Source: Nematostella vectensis (taxonomy: Eukaryota; Cnidaria; Anthozoa; Actiniaria; Edwardsiidae). From it: DNA of 64,000 bases. The position numbers and the translations under genes were made by a program. Below, in pieces: positions 14,501 through 24,365 of this stretch. Where the stretch lies: the NCBI RefSeq assembly GCF_932526225.1, contig NC_064040.1, positions 6,731,181 through 6,795,180 on the forward strand. Reading direction: 5' to 3'. The notes below the pieces were generated by a model. It was not told the origin of the DNA. It saw only the letters and a program-made list of their open reading frames with translations, and made no database searches. Numbering within the stretch: position 1 is the stretch's first letter; every line of letters begins with the position of its first letter.

Positions 14501-17500
14501 ACCTACAGTATTGAGTAATGCCAAAATAAAAAGATAAATGAAAACGCTGTATGTTTAGCATAAGGCCTGGCATTTATTTCAGGTTCCCCATTTCGAGTCT
14601 GCTAATGTTGATGCTGGGATGTCACTTGACATCTTTAAACCAGCCCCACAAAAATCCGGAACACAAAACCAGGGATTTGACTGTTGCATGTTTATTGCTG
14701 CAGTAGTTGTTCCTTTTTATCATGACTAGCCATGATTAGCCTTAATGTAAATAAAAAGAAAAAAAAACAGTTTTGTGTTTGAGGCAGATGAAGTATTTAG
14801 ATGCAAGAGAACTGATTCCTAGCTGTATAGACTCTATCCGCCATGACATTGACATGTTGCTTGGCAATCAGTAAGAATACACATAGAAAACTGATAACTA
14901 TCAACCTATAGATGTATGCAGTGTGCTATAACATCTTGTACAGTACCTGGACTGGCAGGGCTTGGTGTTTGAGGTGTGACCTGTGGTTGTCCAGGCATTT
15001 CTGGTTGACCAGGTCCAGGTGGTGGTGGCATACCCATTTGTGGCCATCCAGGAAACATGCCGAATTGACCCATCATAGGCATTCCTGCATACAAAAACAA
15101 CACCAAATCAGTTACAAGGGACAATCATTGGCATTCTATCTTACATAATAACACCATACAAAGTCAGTTAGAAGAAACATGTAAGAGACAATAATGGGTA
15201 TTCGGCTTACATAAATAGCGCCGTACCAAGTCAGTTACAAGGAACATGCCCAATTGATCAGCCATGGGGTATTCCTGCTTACAGAAATAACACCATACCA
15301 AAATACAGTGTTTACAACAGGGCTTCTGCTCCGCATAATCTGCAAAATCCACACATTTCCAAGTAATCCCGCGTAATTTGGCTTAATTTTGAAAGACAAA
15401 ACATTTAAGTGAACAGCTGATGTGTTCCTTTAGGGTTCTTACCTCTATTTCTCGTAAAAAAAATACAGATATTCTTCGTAAGATTGATATATATCGAACT
15501 GAATTTCGAAAACTAATGAAATGACTAGGCATTCTTTGCTAAACCTTAAGGCCTAGGACTAATAATAAAATACCTTTTTTATATGGCTGGTGGCTAGGAG
15601 CCAATGAAAACTCACCTAAGGTATTTTTGCGCAAAAAATAAACCTTTTCAAGTTATTTCGTGCTTTCCTTGGGTACAAAATGTAGTTTGGGCGTAACAGT
15701 TGATATTCCATGTGATTTAGCGCGTAATTCAGTAAAGAATCCTGCAAAATTTTGATTTTAAAAGAAAAATGTATTGCAAAATCCCGTGTAATTTAGCACA
15801 AAATGATTGATTTTTCACTTAATTTAGCAAAGAATCCTGCGTAATTTTAAGTTTTTTTTTGTGTAATTCCAGAAGCCACAAGAAACATGCCCAACTGACC
15901 AATCAAAGCCATCCCTACTACAGAAACACCAACAACACCAGTAGGAAACATGCCTAATTGACCAATCATAGGCATTTCTACACAGAAAACAACACCTGCA
16001 AGTTACAAGTAACAATCAAACTAATCACAACATGAGTAACAACAACACACAGTTCTCTGTTTGAGAGAACAGAACTTATTATTTCTTTGGCAGCACAGTG
16101 TTAAGGATATCATTGGCTAGCATGGAAAGATGCATGACAAATGTATGTACCGTTTGCTTGTGGCATTTGTGGTGGGGCTGCTGGTGCAGGTTGGGACTGT
16201 GGGCGTGCCTGGGGGCGTAGTACATCCATGCGACAAGTGGGACAGGTCTGTTGCCTCTGGAACCAGGACCTAAGGCAGCTGGCATGGAAAATGTGATTAC
16301 AGGGAAGCTTTTTACAGGCAGTTGTCATCTCTTCTCTGCAGATAATGCACACATTGTCTCCCTGGGCTAGCTCCTCTGCAGTTGCATCTGGATATCTGCA
16401 ACCAATAGAATTGAGAAGCCCATCACCCTTTGCCACCAACTTGGCCCGCATTTTCAAGCCAATATGTGCCCCTGTGACTATACTTACAATGTATTCATAT
16501 TTGATATAGCTCTCCTAGACATAATAACATCACTAAGTGACTTTTTGAACCCTCTGAAAAAAGAATGGCAAATATACTAATTAGAATCTTGAGAACAACA
16601 ATATTTTGAGATTAACTTTACAGCAAAGTATAAGTGAACTAGGTGTAGTACAACTAGGTACCAGGTGCAGTAGTACTCCCAGTAAAGGGGGGACAACAAT
16701 GACAATGACACATATGCTCACCCTATTCCTTAGGCAGGGTCCTGACCAGACAAAACAAAAATGCAAATTTTGCGGAAAAAAATGCAAATTTCGCAGATTT
16801 TTTTAGGGGGGTGGGGAAGTTATTTTTTTGGGGGGTAGGGGGCTGATCAACCTTTTTTTACTCACTTGCAGGAACAGGATATGTGACATATCTAATTACA
16901 TGATAGTCATTGATTTTTATCTATATAATACACAAATATCAAAATTACACCGCATTTGAATCAATCTTGTATATGGTCTACAAGAAAGTAAATATTACGA
17001 TATCTTAATATTGTCCCTCCGTTAATGTTGTGTAATATCACATATGTACGTGAGAACAGCATGTAATTTCACGCATGTACAAATGTCTTCGAAATTGGAT
17101 TTTCCTTCTACTCACATACACTTCACTGCATGTTATCAAATGTTGCTCATGCTGTCTTTGTTGAGTCTGATATCTTAATGTTGCTTCTGCCGTGCCTAAT
17201 CTAATTGTCTATTTGTATCAACGTCACACTAAATAAGTCACGCTCAATAGATTTGCGTGTAGTAAAAGTTGATTTAAAGTGGAGTGTCTGTCAAAATAAA
17301 ACAAACATGGTATTTGATTTAGCACGTCAGAAGCTCGACGTTTGAATTGGTGTCGTGCTTTGCACGTGTAATGCCTGGTAGATTTTACAGCTTATGAATT
17401 GACATTGTTGCGAAATCGCGATATAATAAGTATAAAAACAACTGCTTTTTCCATGTCTTTGTGTTTTGAACTCAACACAATTAACAATATAGTGAAGGAA

Positions 17501-20500
17501 TACATTAATTAAGTTTAGGCTTCTTTTTTTTTTTGCTTAATTACTTGAAAGAACCAAAATTTTGGGGGAAATCAGCTCAGGGTGTGGAAGTTGCGGAAAA
17601 TGGTCTAGGTTGCGAATTCGCATCTCCGCATCCTGTCAGAGGCCCTGCTTAGGGTATAAACTTTGCTCCAAGTGAAAACCGTTCTTCTTGAACTTCATTT
17701 TTAAGAAAATCTGCTATCCCTTATAGTCGCTAGGAAATCTGCTATCCCTACCACCCCTTCCCCCTGGGAATACTCAGGGTAACATTTCCAAAGTCAAACC
17801 TTAAGTACTCTAGCAAATACACTTGCATGCTTTGTATGATTAATGTTATACATGAAAAACAACATGCAGGGGTCTCATTAGGCCCTGGGGGTCTGTAGAA
17901 CAGCCAGCTATTTTCCACTGAACACCAGCTACTTAAAAGAAGTTGATTTAAGTTTTATTTTAACTAATAAAATAAAATAACTTCCAACCCCTACTTGTCA
18001 ATCTCCACTGCCTATCCTGAAACTTAATGAAACCCCTGGCATGGATAGACTGTGCATGCAAAATGTTTCACATCAAACACAACAATGACAGACCCTAAAT
18101 GTCACATGTTTTGCATCAAACACAATAGGGACAGACTGTACATGTAACATGTTACACATCAAACACAACACTGACAGACTGTACATGTCACATGTTACAC
18201 ATCAAACACAACACTGACAGACTGTACATGTCACATGTTACACATAAAACACAACACTGACAGACTGTACATGTCACATGTTACACATCAATCACAACTT
18301 GACAGTCAGTACATATGACATGTTACACAATAAACACAACATGAACAAACAGTACATGTGAGTTATACTTTAGTACAGTATATAGTGATCTCACAATATA
18401 GCACTTACCTGAGTGTGAGGTACATAGGCCTGATGGCGAATAATGGGAAAGTATGGACTTTGATCATGATAGCCACAAAGCAGATATACAGCACAGCCTT
18501 GATAAATCCTGCAATGTATAGAAGTCAAGTCAAAATCACTAAAATCTAATGAGAGAACCAATAACCACAATACTAACTACTTTTTTAAAGAAACTAAAGT
18601 TTGGCAAGCCACTGAGAAAATAAGGTTCTTGTGAGGAAAGACTAGGATAATGGTCACCTAAAGCCAAGGTTCAAAAAGGAGAGATCTGTCCATGGGTTTC
18701 TACATTTAATAGTATTTTCTCACGCAGTCAACCTTTTGCAAGTAGAAATTTGTTCAATAAAACAGGTGCCCATTCATATGACCTCCTCTGTACCCCTCTT
18801 GATGGCCCTTTAGCTGTGTTTCAATAATATTGAGTCTACAGTACCTCCCTCAAACTTTTATCTTAGAAAATGCTATTCTACCAACGTCTTAAATGTATGT
18901 TTTCCCTGTTAAAATACCTACCCATTATAAGCTCTGTATAGAGAAGGAAGACAGCTTTGTTATCCCAAGGGTTTTCACTTTGCAGGTCTATCACATGCAG
19001 AGTGTACTTCATAAACACTGTTGCTACCATTGTCAGCAAAATGGCATACTAAAAAAAGCAAATTCAATTACTGGTTATTCATATTTCACGATCTCAAGAA
19101 CACCCATTTCAACAAAAGGAACAAATCTCAGTCCTTCAGTTCTATTAAGAATTTTCTGAGAAATATAAAACACTTTTGGATGTTTTCATGGTTTTACCAG
19201 TCACACTGTAAAATCAGTTGGTTTTGAAAGATTGCAACATTACCTCAAATCCAAAAACAAGCTGCACTGAAGCCCCGCTCTGTATAGTTGTATTATATGC
19301 CACATGAACAAGAAAACTATCCACAAGTCCAAGGAATGTTAATAAACAGATGGCACGCACATGGAATAACCATGTCAGCACAGGACTGCGCTCCATATAA
19401 TCTATTCTGTCCTCTGCTAGCCAGTGAAAGCACTTCAGAAATAGCAACATGGTGAACTGAGCTACAAATCGAGGACTGAAGTCATCTCTGAACACAGTAA
19501 AGGCAAGGCAGGTCTCAGTGACTGCATACCATGATCTCTCTATCAAATGCTGCAAAATAAAAGTTGAATTATATTAGCTTGTTTGAGTATAGTTAGCCTT
19601 TGGTGAATAAGTGGTGTTCAACAGGGAAAATTGTTTGTCCCTTACTGAAGGATACTAGTCTTTTTTACAGCTATCCACATTTTTAGTTGCGAATGTGGGG
19701 ATTCGATTGCTGCAGAGGATACTTGATAAAGATGACAGGAGTTAAATGCTGCTGATTGTTATCTTTGTTTAAATTTTCCAGTGTGTTTTGTATTTATCAA
19801 CAATAAACAAGCTGAAGACTATAATCAGTCAAACCATGCCACCAAATTGGAAAAAATGGTCTACACATGATAGTAGAAAAAGGCAATTTTAATTCACATG
19901 CTTTGCAGTCTGATGAAACTTTTACTAGGCAACATGCTCATGGTAATGTCCTGTTTTTGAGAAAGATGCATACTAGGGTTGTTGCATACAAAATATCGAG
20001 CACCAAATGCTATCTAACACCCAAACCTGGTGTGTCGTTGCTCTATTAGTAAGCATTCATTAAAAAGAAAAACAAACAACTTTTGAATACACTTATGGTA
20101 AATACACTTTTGAATACAATTATGTACTTGCATGCGAAGTTCTGTCAAAAGTGAAAGCGAAAGGATGAGAGTAAGAACATGACGAGATAAAGAACATTTA
20201 ATTCCCGCATGGCTAACAGAATTAACATACCTCCATCTCAGCAGCCCGTAACTGGCCGAAAAACACTTTCCGTATAAGCTTTCCCATTAGAATAACGAAG
20301 ACAAAAGCTTGCAGATAAAGAACCTAGGGGAAAGGGAACAATGTAGGAAATGTTACCATTTGGGTCTCATAAAAAAAATATACCACTTCCGTAACAGAAC
20401 AAATGGTAAAGGGGAGAATCATCGAAAGTACATTTTAAAAGTCTAGCACAAGGTTCACCTACCGCCATACTCGGGGAAGACTTTGTGAGGTAGACAACAG

Positions 20501-20594
20501 AGGGATAAAACTGATGTTTCTGGTAGTAAGCATTCGCGACAACGGCCCCCGTTAGGGCCAAGCTCGCCGCTGTGAGCACCATCTCTCGCATCAT
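11547..20594 (-). CDS. SYVN1: E3 ubiquitin ligase HRD1/synoviolin (12 exons, 630 aa)
   Basis: ER-membrane RING ubiquitin ligase of ER-associated degradation. Exons (minus): 20594-20463, 20323-20231, 19549-19244, 19048-18922, 18508-18409, 16553-16488, 16395-16151, 15084-14947, 14448-14402, 14030-13970, 12869-12668, 11922-11547. All phases join, giving 630 aa (human about 617). Residues 1-250 hold the multi-spanning membrane domain, starting with LTGAVVANAYYQKHQFYP and followed by RSWYAVTETCLAFTVFRDDF, nearly identical to vertebrate SYVN1. RING-H2: C291, C294, C307, H309, H312, C315, C326, C329, the same numbers as in human. Exons 8-11 code a Pro/Met-rich cytosolic region, then a helical stretch (RNVHMLLDVAIGQLNQY), and the last exon a Ser/Thr-rich tail ending LRRRRLERF. 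Exons 9 and 10 are small and least certain. Confidence 0.96.
12880..13625. repeat. 32-bp minisatellite in HRD1 intron 10
   Basis: About 22 copies of a unit near ACAGGGAGAGGATGTGAGTG followed by AGGTATACCTAT, with small deletions and A/G variants. It starts right next to the acceptor of exon 11. Open frames on the minus strand (repeats of LTHILSLYRY) follow from the repeat and are not genes. Confidence 0.95.
14188..14370. mobile_element. Short TIR element with poly-G/poly-C interior
   Basis: Begins GGGGTGGATCTAGG and ends with the inverse CCCCCTAGATCCATT. The interior starts with a G run and contains C runs, so it folds back. It resembles, but is not identical to, the GGCGGATACAGG element at 33474-33733. 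Lies in HRD1 intron 9. Confidence 0.55.
15040..15310 (-). repeat. Tandem relic copies of HRD1 exon 8 start and its intron
   Basis: On the minus strand the acceptor and first part of exon 8 (CAGGAATGCCTATGATGGGT) recur in diverged form. A copy near 15284-15240 reads CAGGAATACCCCATGGCTGA and continues with the same GGGCATGTTCCTTGTAACTG sequence. Intermediate units of about 65-70 bp (near 15135-15215) keep the intron part but have lost most of the coding part. The reading frame is broken in these units, so they are relics rather than usable exons. Confidence 0.7.
15311..15875. other. AT-rich insert splitting the exon-8 repeat array
   Basis: This stretch separates two groups of exon-8-like repeat units. 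It contains its own short echoes (GCGTAATTTGGC, GTGTAATTTAGC, AAGAATCCTGC-type words several times), suggesting a decayed repeat or an inserted element. No coding frame. Confidence 0.4.
15876..16010 (-). repeat. Second group of HRD1 exon-8-like relic units
   Basis: Two further units read on the minus strand as TAGAAATGCCTATGATTGGT...GGCATGTTTCC and TAGTAGGGATGGCTTTGATT...GGCATGTTTC. They correspond to the MPMIGQLGMF and MALIGQLGMF versions of exon 8's start. Each has a TGTAG acceptor-like sequence, and no full exon or donor is preserved. Confidence 0.65.
18045..18360. repeat. 43-bp minisatellite in HRD1 intron 5
   Basis: About seven units close to TGACAGACTGTACATGTCAC followed by ATGTTACACATCAAACACAACAC. 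It lies immediately downstream of exon 5's donor, in the gene's direction. Non-coding. Confidence 0.9.
19657..19725. mobile_element. CTTTGCAGC-type TIR element (copy 2, diverged)
   Basis: TTTTTTACAGCTATCCACAT faces ATTGCTGCAGAGGATA about 40 bp away, matching in layout the element at 9222-9290. Diverged and small; call is tentative. Lies in HRD1 intron 2. Confidence 0.3.
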
Positions 20595-21355
20595 TCAATG
20601 TTCAATTGATAGATACCCTTCAGAGCATGTTTTTTGGGAAGTTTTCGGAGGAATTGTACGAGAAAGTCAAGATTGTTATTGCATTTTTCGTGGCTGTTCG
20701 TGAGTGGTTTTCACTGACAACACGTCTCACATCCGGGAGTTTCCGCACAGGAAGCCCGCCAAGCTGTATTTAGCACAGGTAACCCACATGATACCATTAT
20801 CGTTAGCGGCACGCGGCAACGGGGTCATACTGACGTCAGTATTCCTTATCGTTGTCAAATATTTTTTTTTTCATACGATACCAGAAAACCATGTTCTCCT
20901 CTTGATAACACCTAAGCACCCTCCTCCTAAAAATTTAATAGGTACGCGCTAATTTTTCGTCATTTAGGTGCACTATATTCTCTCACCAAAATATTTTTTT
21001 TTGTTACGTTTGGGATGGGGGACATAAACTACCGCGGCCGCCTTTGGGCATCGAAATACGTCACGCGTACGGTTTTATGTATAAAGTAGCAGTAATATTT
21101 TTATAAACTGTATCTTTAAAATTTTGATTTTTGTTTTGTTTTTCACCATGCTTGGGGGCGGGGAGCGTTAATGACTCCGACTTGAGCGGCTACAAAGGAG
21201 ACTACATTTAAAAGGGGACCATTTTGGGTCATACAGCACTTTTATAGGTAGGGTGCATATTCACTAACCAGAATGATATTTTGTTTGGGACAACTGTGGC
21301 CCCGGCGGCCGCCTGGGGCATGGGCACACGTCACGCGTACGGTTTTATATACACC

Positions 21356-21411
21356 TTAGCCTGAGTATCAGGCCCTCAGGGGAGGGCCTAAAAAAGCCTG
21401 ATACTCAGGCT
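21356..21411. mobile_element. Small palindromic element with 9-bp flanking repeat
   Basis: Arms AGCCTGAGTATCAGGC and GCCTGATACTCAGGCT surround a 20-bp loop. ATATACACC lies on both sides (21347-21355 and 21412-21420), fitting a target-site duplication. A lone arm (AGCCTGAGTATCAGGC) also occurs at about 22289 and in its duplicate at about 23554. Confidence 0.65.
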
Positions 21412-21415
21412 ATAT

Positions 21416-21657
21416 ACACCTATTTCAATAAACGTTGTCAGTGTGAATGGCAATTGGCTGTTTTAAAAGAACATTCACTCCTTATGTGTATAATTATTTG
21501 TAAGAAAAAAGATAAGTAGTATAATCGCAGAAATTATCCACATGTCCTTAAAGTCAGTAGAAATTTGACAAGTTTCATGGTATTTTTTTATAGAAGAACT
21601 GCCATTTGACAATGGTCACTTGCCGTTTGCACTGACAACGTTTATTGAAATAGGTGT
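21416..21657. mobile_element. MITE, ACACCTATTTCAATAAA family (copy 1)
   Basis: Terminal inverted repeats begin ACACCTATTTCAATAAACGT and end ACGTTTATTGAAATAGGTGT. The interior contains GCAATTGGC and TTTGACAA motifs near the ends. Homologous copies: 48969-49226 (full length) and about 44648-44777 (partial, opposite interior orientation). About 240-260 bp, no coding capacity. Confidence 0.8.
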
Positions 21658-21835
21658 AACAAATGACAACATGATTTTACAAACTGTATCTTGAATATTT
21701 TATGTTTTCACTTAACATTTTATAATCCATCCCACCCAATGAGTGCACAATTATAACATAAACTATGACATTCCCTTATAAGATACGAATATGTTATTCG
21801 TTCATAGGGGTTACACTGCCATTGCGAATAATGTT

Positions 21836-24365
21836 TTACATGTAACACAATAAATATGAATCATCGATACTTTTTTATATGCTCGATGTTATTGGTGCAG
21901 CATTTACCGCCACATCAAAGCACTGTTTCCCTGCTAACTTCAATCAACCGTTCGATCTCTAACCCTTGCAGCCCCCAGTCTGTCTCATCACTTTCATGGA
22001 CAGACTCTTCTGCGCCCTTCTTCTGCAAGAATCTGTAACAGTACAAGGCACAAGGGAACACAGCGGCGAATAGCAGGATACCGCCAATAACGTAAAACGA
22101 CGGGATATACGATCCAAGTTGGTCAGCTATGAAACCTGGGGAGATAAGAAAAATACTCTAAGTGCTTCACGTAATTATTGTAGCGACCGTAAGTATTGTA
22201 GCGAAGAATGCTGGCCCCGCCAAAAGTGAATAAAAATGAGAAGGTCACGAAACGATTTGTAAGATTTAAGATGTGACGCACTTTTTCTAGCCTGAGTATC
22301 AGGCAATCATATATATTTCAAACGTTGGAGAGGACAACTATTCAGGTATATACTTCAGAGGGAACGACAAAAAGGGCCCTATAACACTAAGGCTACAGTT
22401 TTTCGTCGGTCATTTACAGCATCGCGGTTTTACAATAAACTGACAAACTTTCGGGAAAAATAAAGAAACAGAATTGCTTCTCGAGCAGTTTACATTTATA
22501 TGAGTATGAGTTATATTGCGAGGAGAGATTTCACTGTAGGTGGTACTAAGCTCTTCGGTTTTTCGTCTAATACAGGGGCGATTGCCAGGATCTGCTATGG
22601 TGGGGGAGTTCGCAGTTATAGATATCATATAGAAAAAGTATAAAAAAGTATAATATTGACGATTCTTCAATAAGAAATGACGCTGAAATGCCAAACGCGA
22701 GAAGGGGTAGGTGCGTACCCCCTAGCTACGCGCGTGCCTATATAGAAGAGGGCGATTATTCGAACTCGTGTTTTTTCTCATGGGTTCGAGGCAGATTGGC
22801 GGGTTGCGCGCGATACCGGGCCCCTGATCCTACCGGTGCTACATCTTGCTACCTATATCTGCAATGATTGCTTTTACATGTCTCTTGTCAATCGAGCAAG
22901 ACCATACAAGCAAGGCACCTCTATCTGCAAGGATTGCCTTTATATGTCTCTTGTCAATCGAACAAGACCATACAAGCAAGGCACCTCTATCTGCAAGGAT
23001 TGCCTTTATATGTCTCTTGTCAATCGAGCAAGACCATACAAGCAAGGCACCTATATCTGCAAGGATTGCCTTTATATGTCTCTTGTCAATCGAACATGTT
23101 TTACATGTAACACAATAAATATGAATCATCGATACTTTTTTATATGCTCGATGTTATTGGTGCAGCATTTACCGCCACATCAAAGCACTGTTTCCCTGCT
23201 AACTTCAATCAACCGTTCGATCTCTAACCCTTGCAGCCCCCAGTCTGTCTCATCACTTTCATGGACAGACTCTTCTGTGCCCTTCTTCTGCAAGAATCTG
23301 TAACAGTACAAGGCGCAAGGGAACACAGCGGCGAATAGCAGGATACCGCCAATAACGTAAAACGACGGGATATACGATCCAAGTTGGTCAGCTATGAAAC
23401 CTGGGGAGATAAGAAAAATACTCTAAGTGCTTCACGTAATTATTGTAGCGACCGTAAGTATTGTAGCGAAGAATGCTGGCCCCGCCAAAAGTGAATAAAA
23501 ATGAGAAGGTCACGAAACGATTTGTAAGATTTAAGATGTGACGCACTTTTTCTAGCCTGAGTATCAGGCAATCATATATATTTCAAACGTTGGAGAGGAC
23601 AACTATTCAGGTATATACTTCAGAGGGAACGACAAAAAGGGCCCTATAACACTAAGGCTACAGTTTTTCGTCGGTCATTTACAGCATCGCGGTTTTACAA
23701 TAAACTGACAAACTTTCGGGAAAAATAAAGAAACAGAATTGCTTCTCGAGCAGTTTACATTTATATGAGTATGAGTTATATTGCGAGGAGAGATTTCACT
23801 GTAGGTGGTACTAAGCTCTTCGGTTTTTCGTCTAATACAGGGGCGATTGCCAGGATCTGCTATGGTGGGGGAGTTCGCAGTTATAGATATCATATAGAAA
23901 AAGTATAAAAAAGTATAATATTGACGATTCTTCAATAAGAAATGACGCTGAAATGCCAAACGCGAGAAGGGGTAGGTGCGTACCCTCTAGCTACGCGCGT
24001 GCCTATATAGAAGAGGGCGATTATTCGAACTCGTGTTTTTTCTCATGGGTTCGAGGCAGATTGGCGGGTTGCGCGCGATACCGGGCCCCTGATCCTACCG
24101 GTGCTACATCTTGCTACCTATATCTGCAATGATTGCTTTTACATGTCTCTTGTCAATCGAGCAAGACCATACAAGCAAGGCACCTCTATCTGCAAGGATT
24201 GCCTTTATATGTCTCTTGTCAATCGAACAAGACCATACAAGCAAGGCACCTCTATCTGCAAGGATTGCCTTTATATGTCTCTTGTCAATCGAGCAAGACC
24301 ATACAAGAAAGGCACCTATATCTGCAAGGATTGCCTTTATATGTCTCTTGTCAATCGAACAAGAC
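21836..24365. repeat. 1265-bp tandem duplication containing the MCT last exon
   Basis: The segment from about 21836 to 23100 is repeated from about 23101 to 24365 with an offset of exactly 1265 bp. Only a few substitutions are visible (for example CGCCC/TGCCC in the exon, GGCACA/GGCGCA, and CCCCT/CCTCT). Each unit carries the complete last exon of the transporter, intron sequence, and the start of a 66-bp minisatellite. The near-identity indicates a recent event. Confidence 0.93.

Larger units (their letters stand above)
21025..21720. repeat. Duplicated GC-rich segment interrupted by two inserted elements
   Basis: GCGGCCGCCT...GGGCAT...CGTCACGCGTACGGTTTTAT occurs at about 21033-21080 and again at about 21306-21350. 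The following part of copy 1 (TTTATAAACTGTATCTTTAA, near 21100) resumes for copy 2 only near 21675 (TTTACAAACTGTATCTTGAA). The gap in copy 2 is filled by two inverted-repeat elements (21356-21411 and 21416-21657). So the duplication came first and the insertions later. Confidence 0.65.

Noticed and set aside
22410..23959. Identical 94-codon minus frames at 22410-22694 and 23675-23959
   Set aside because: They are the same intronic sequence in the two 1265-bp duplicates; no domain, and they lie between transporter exons.
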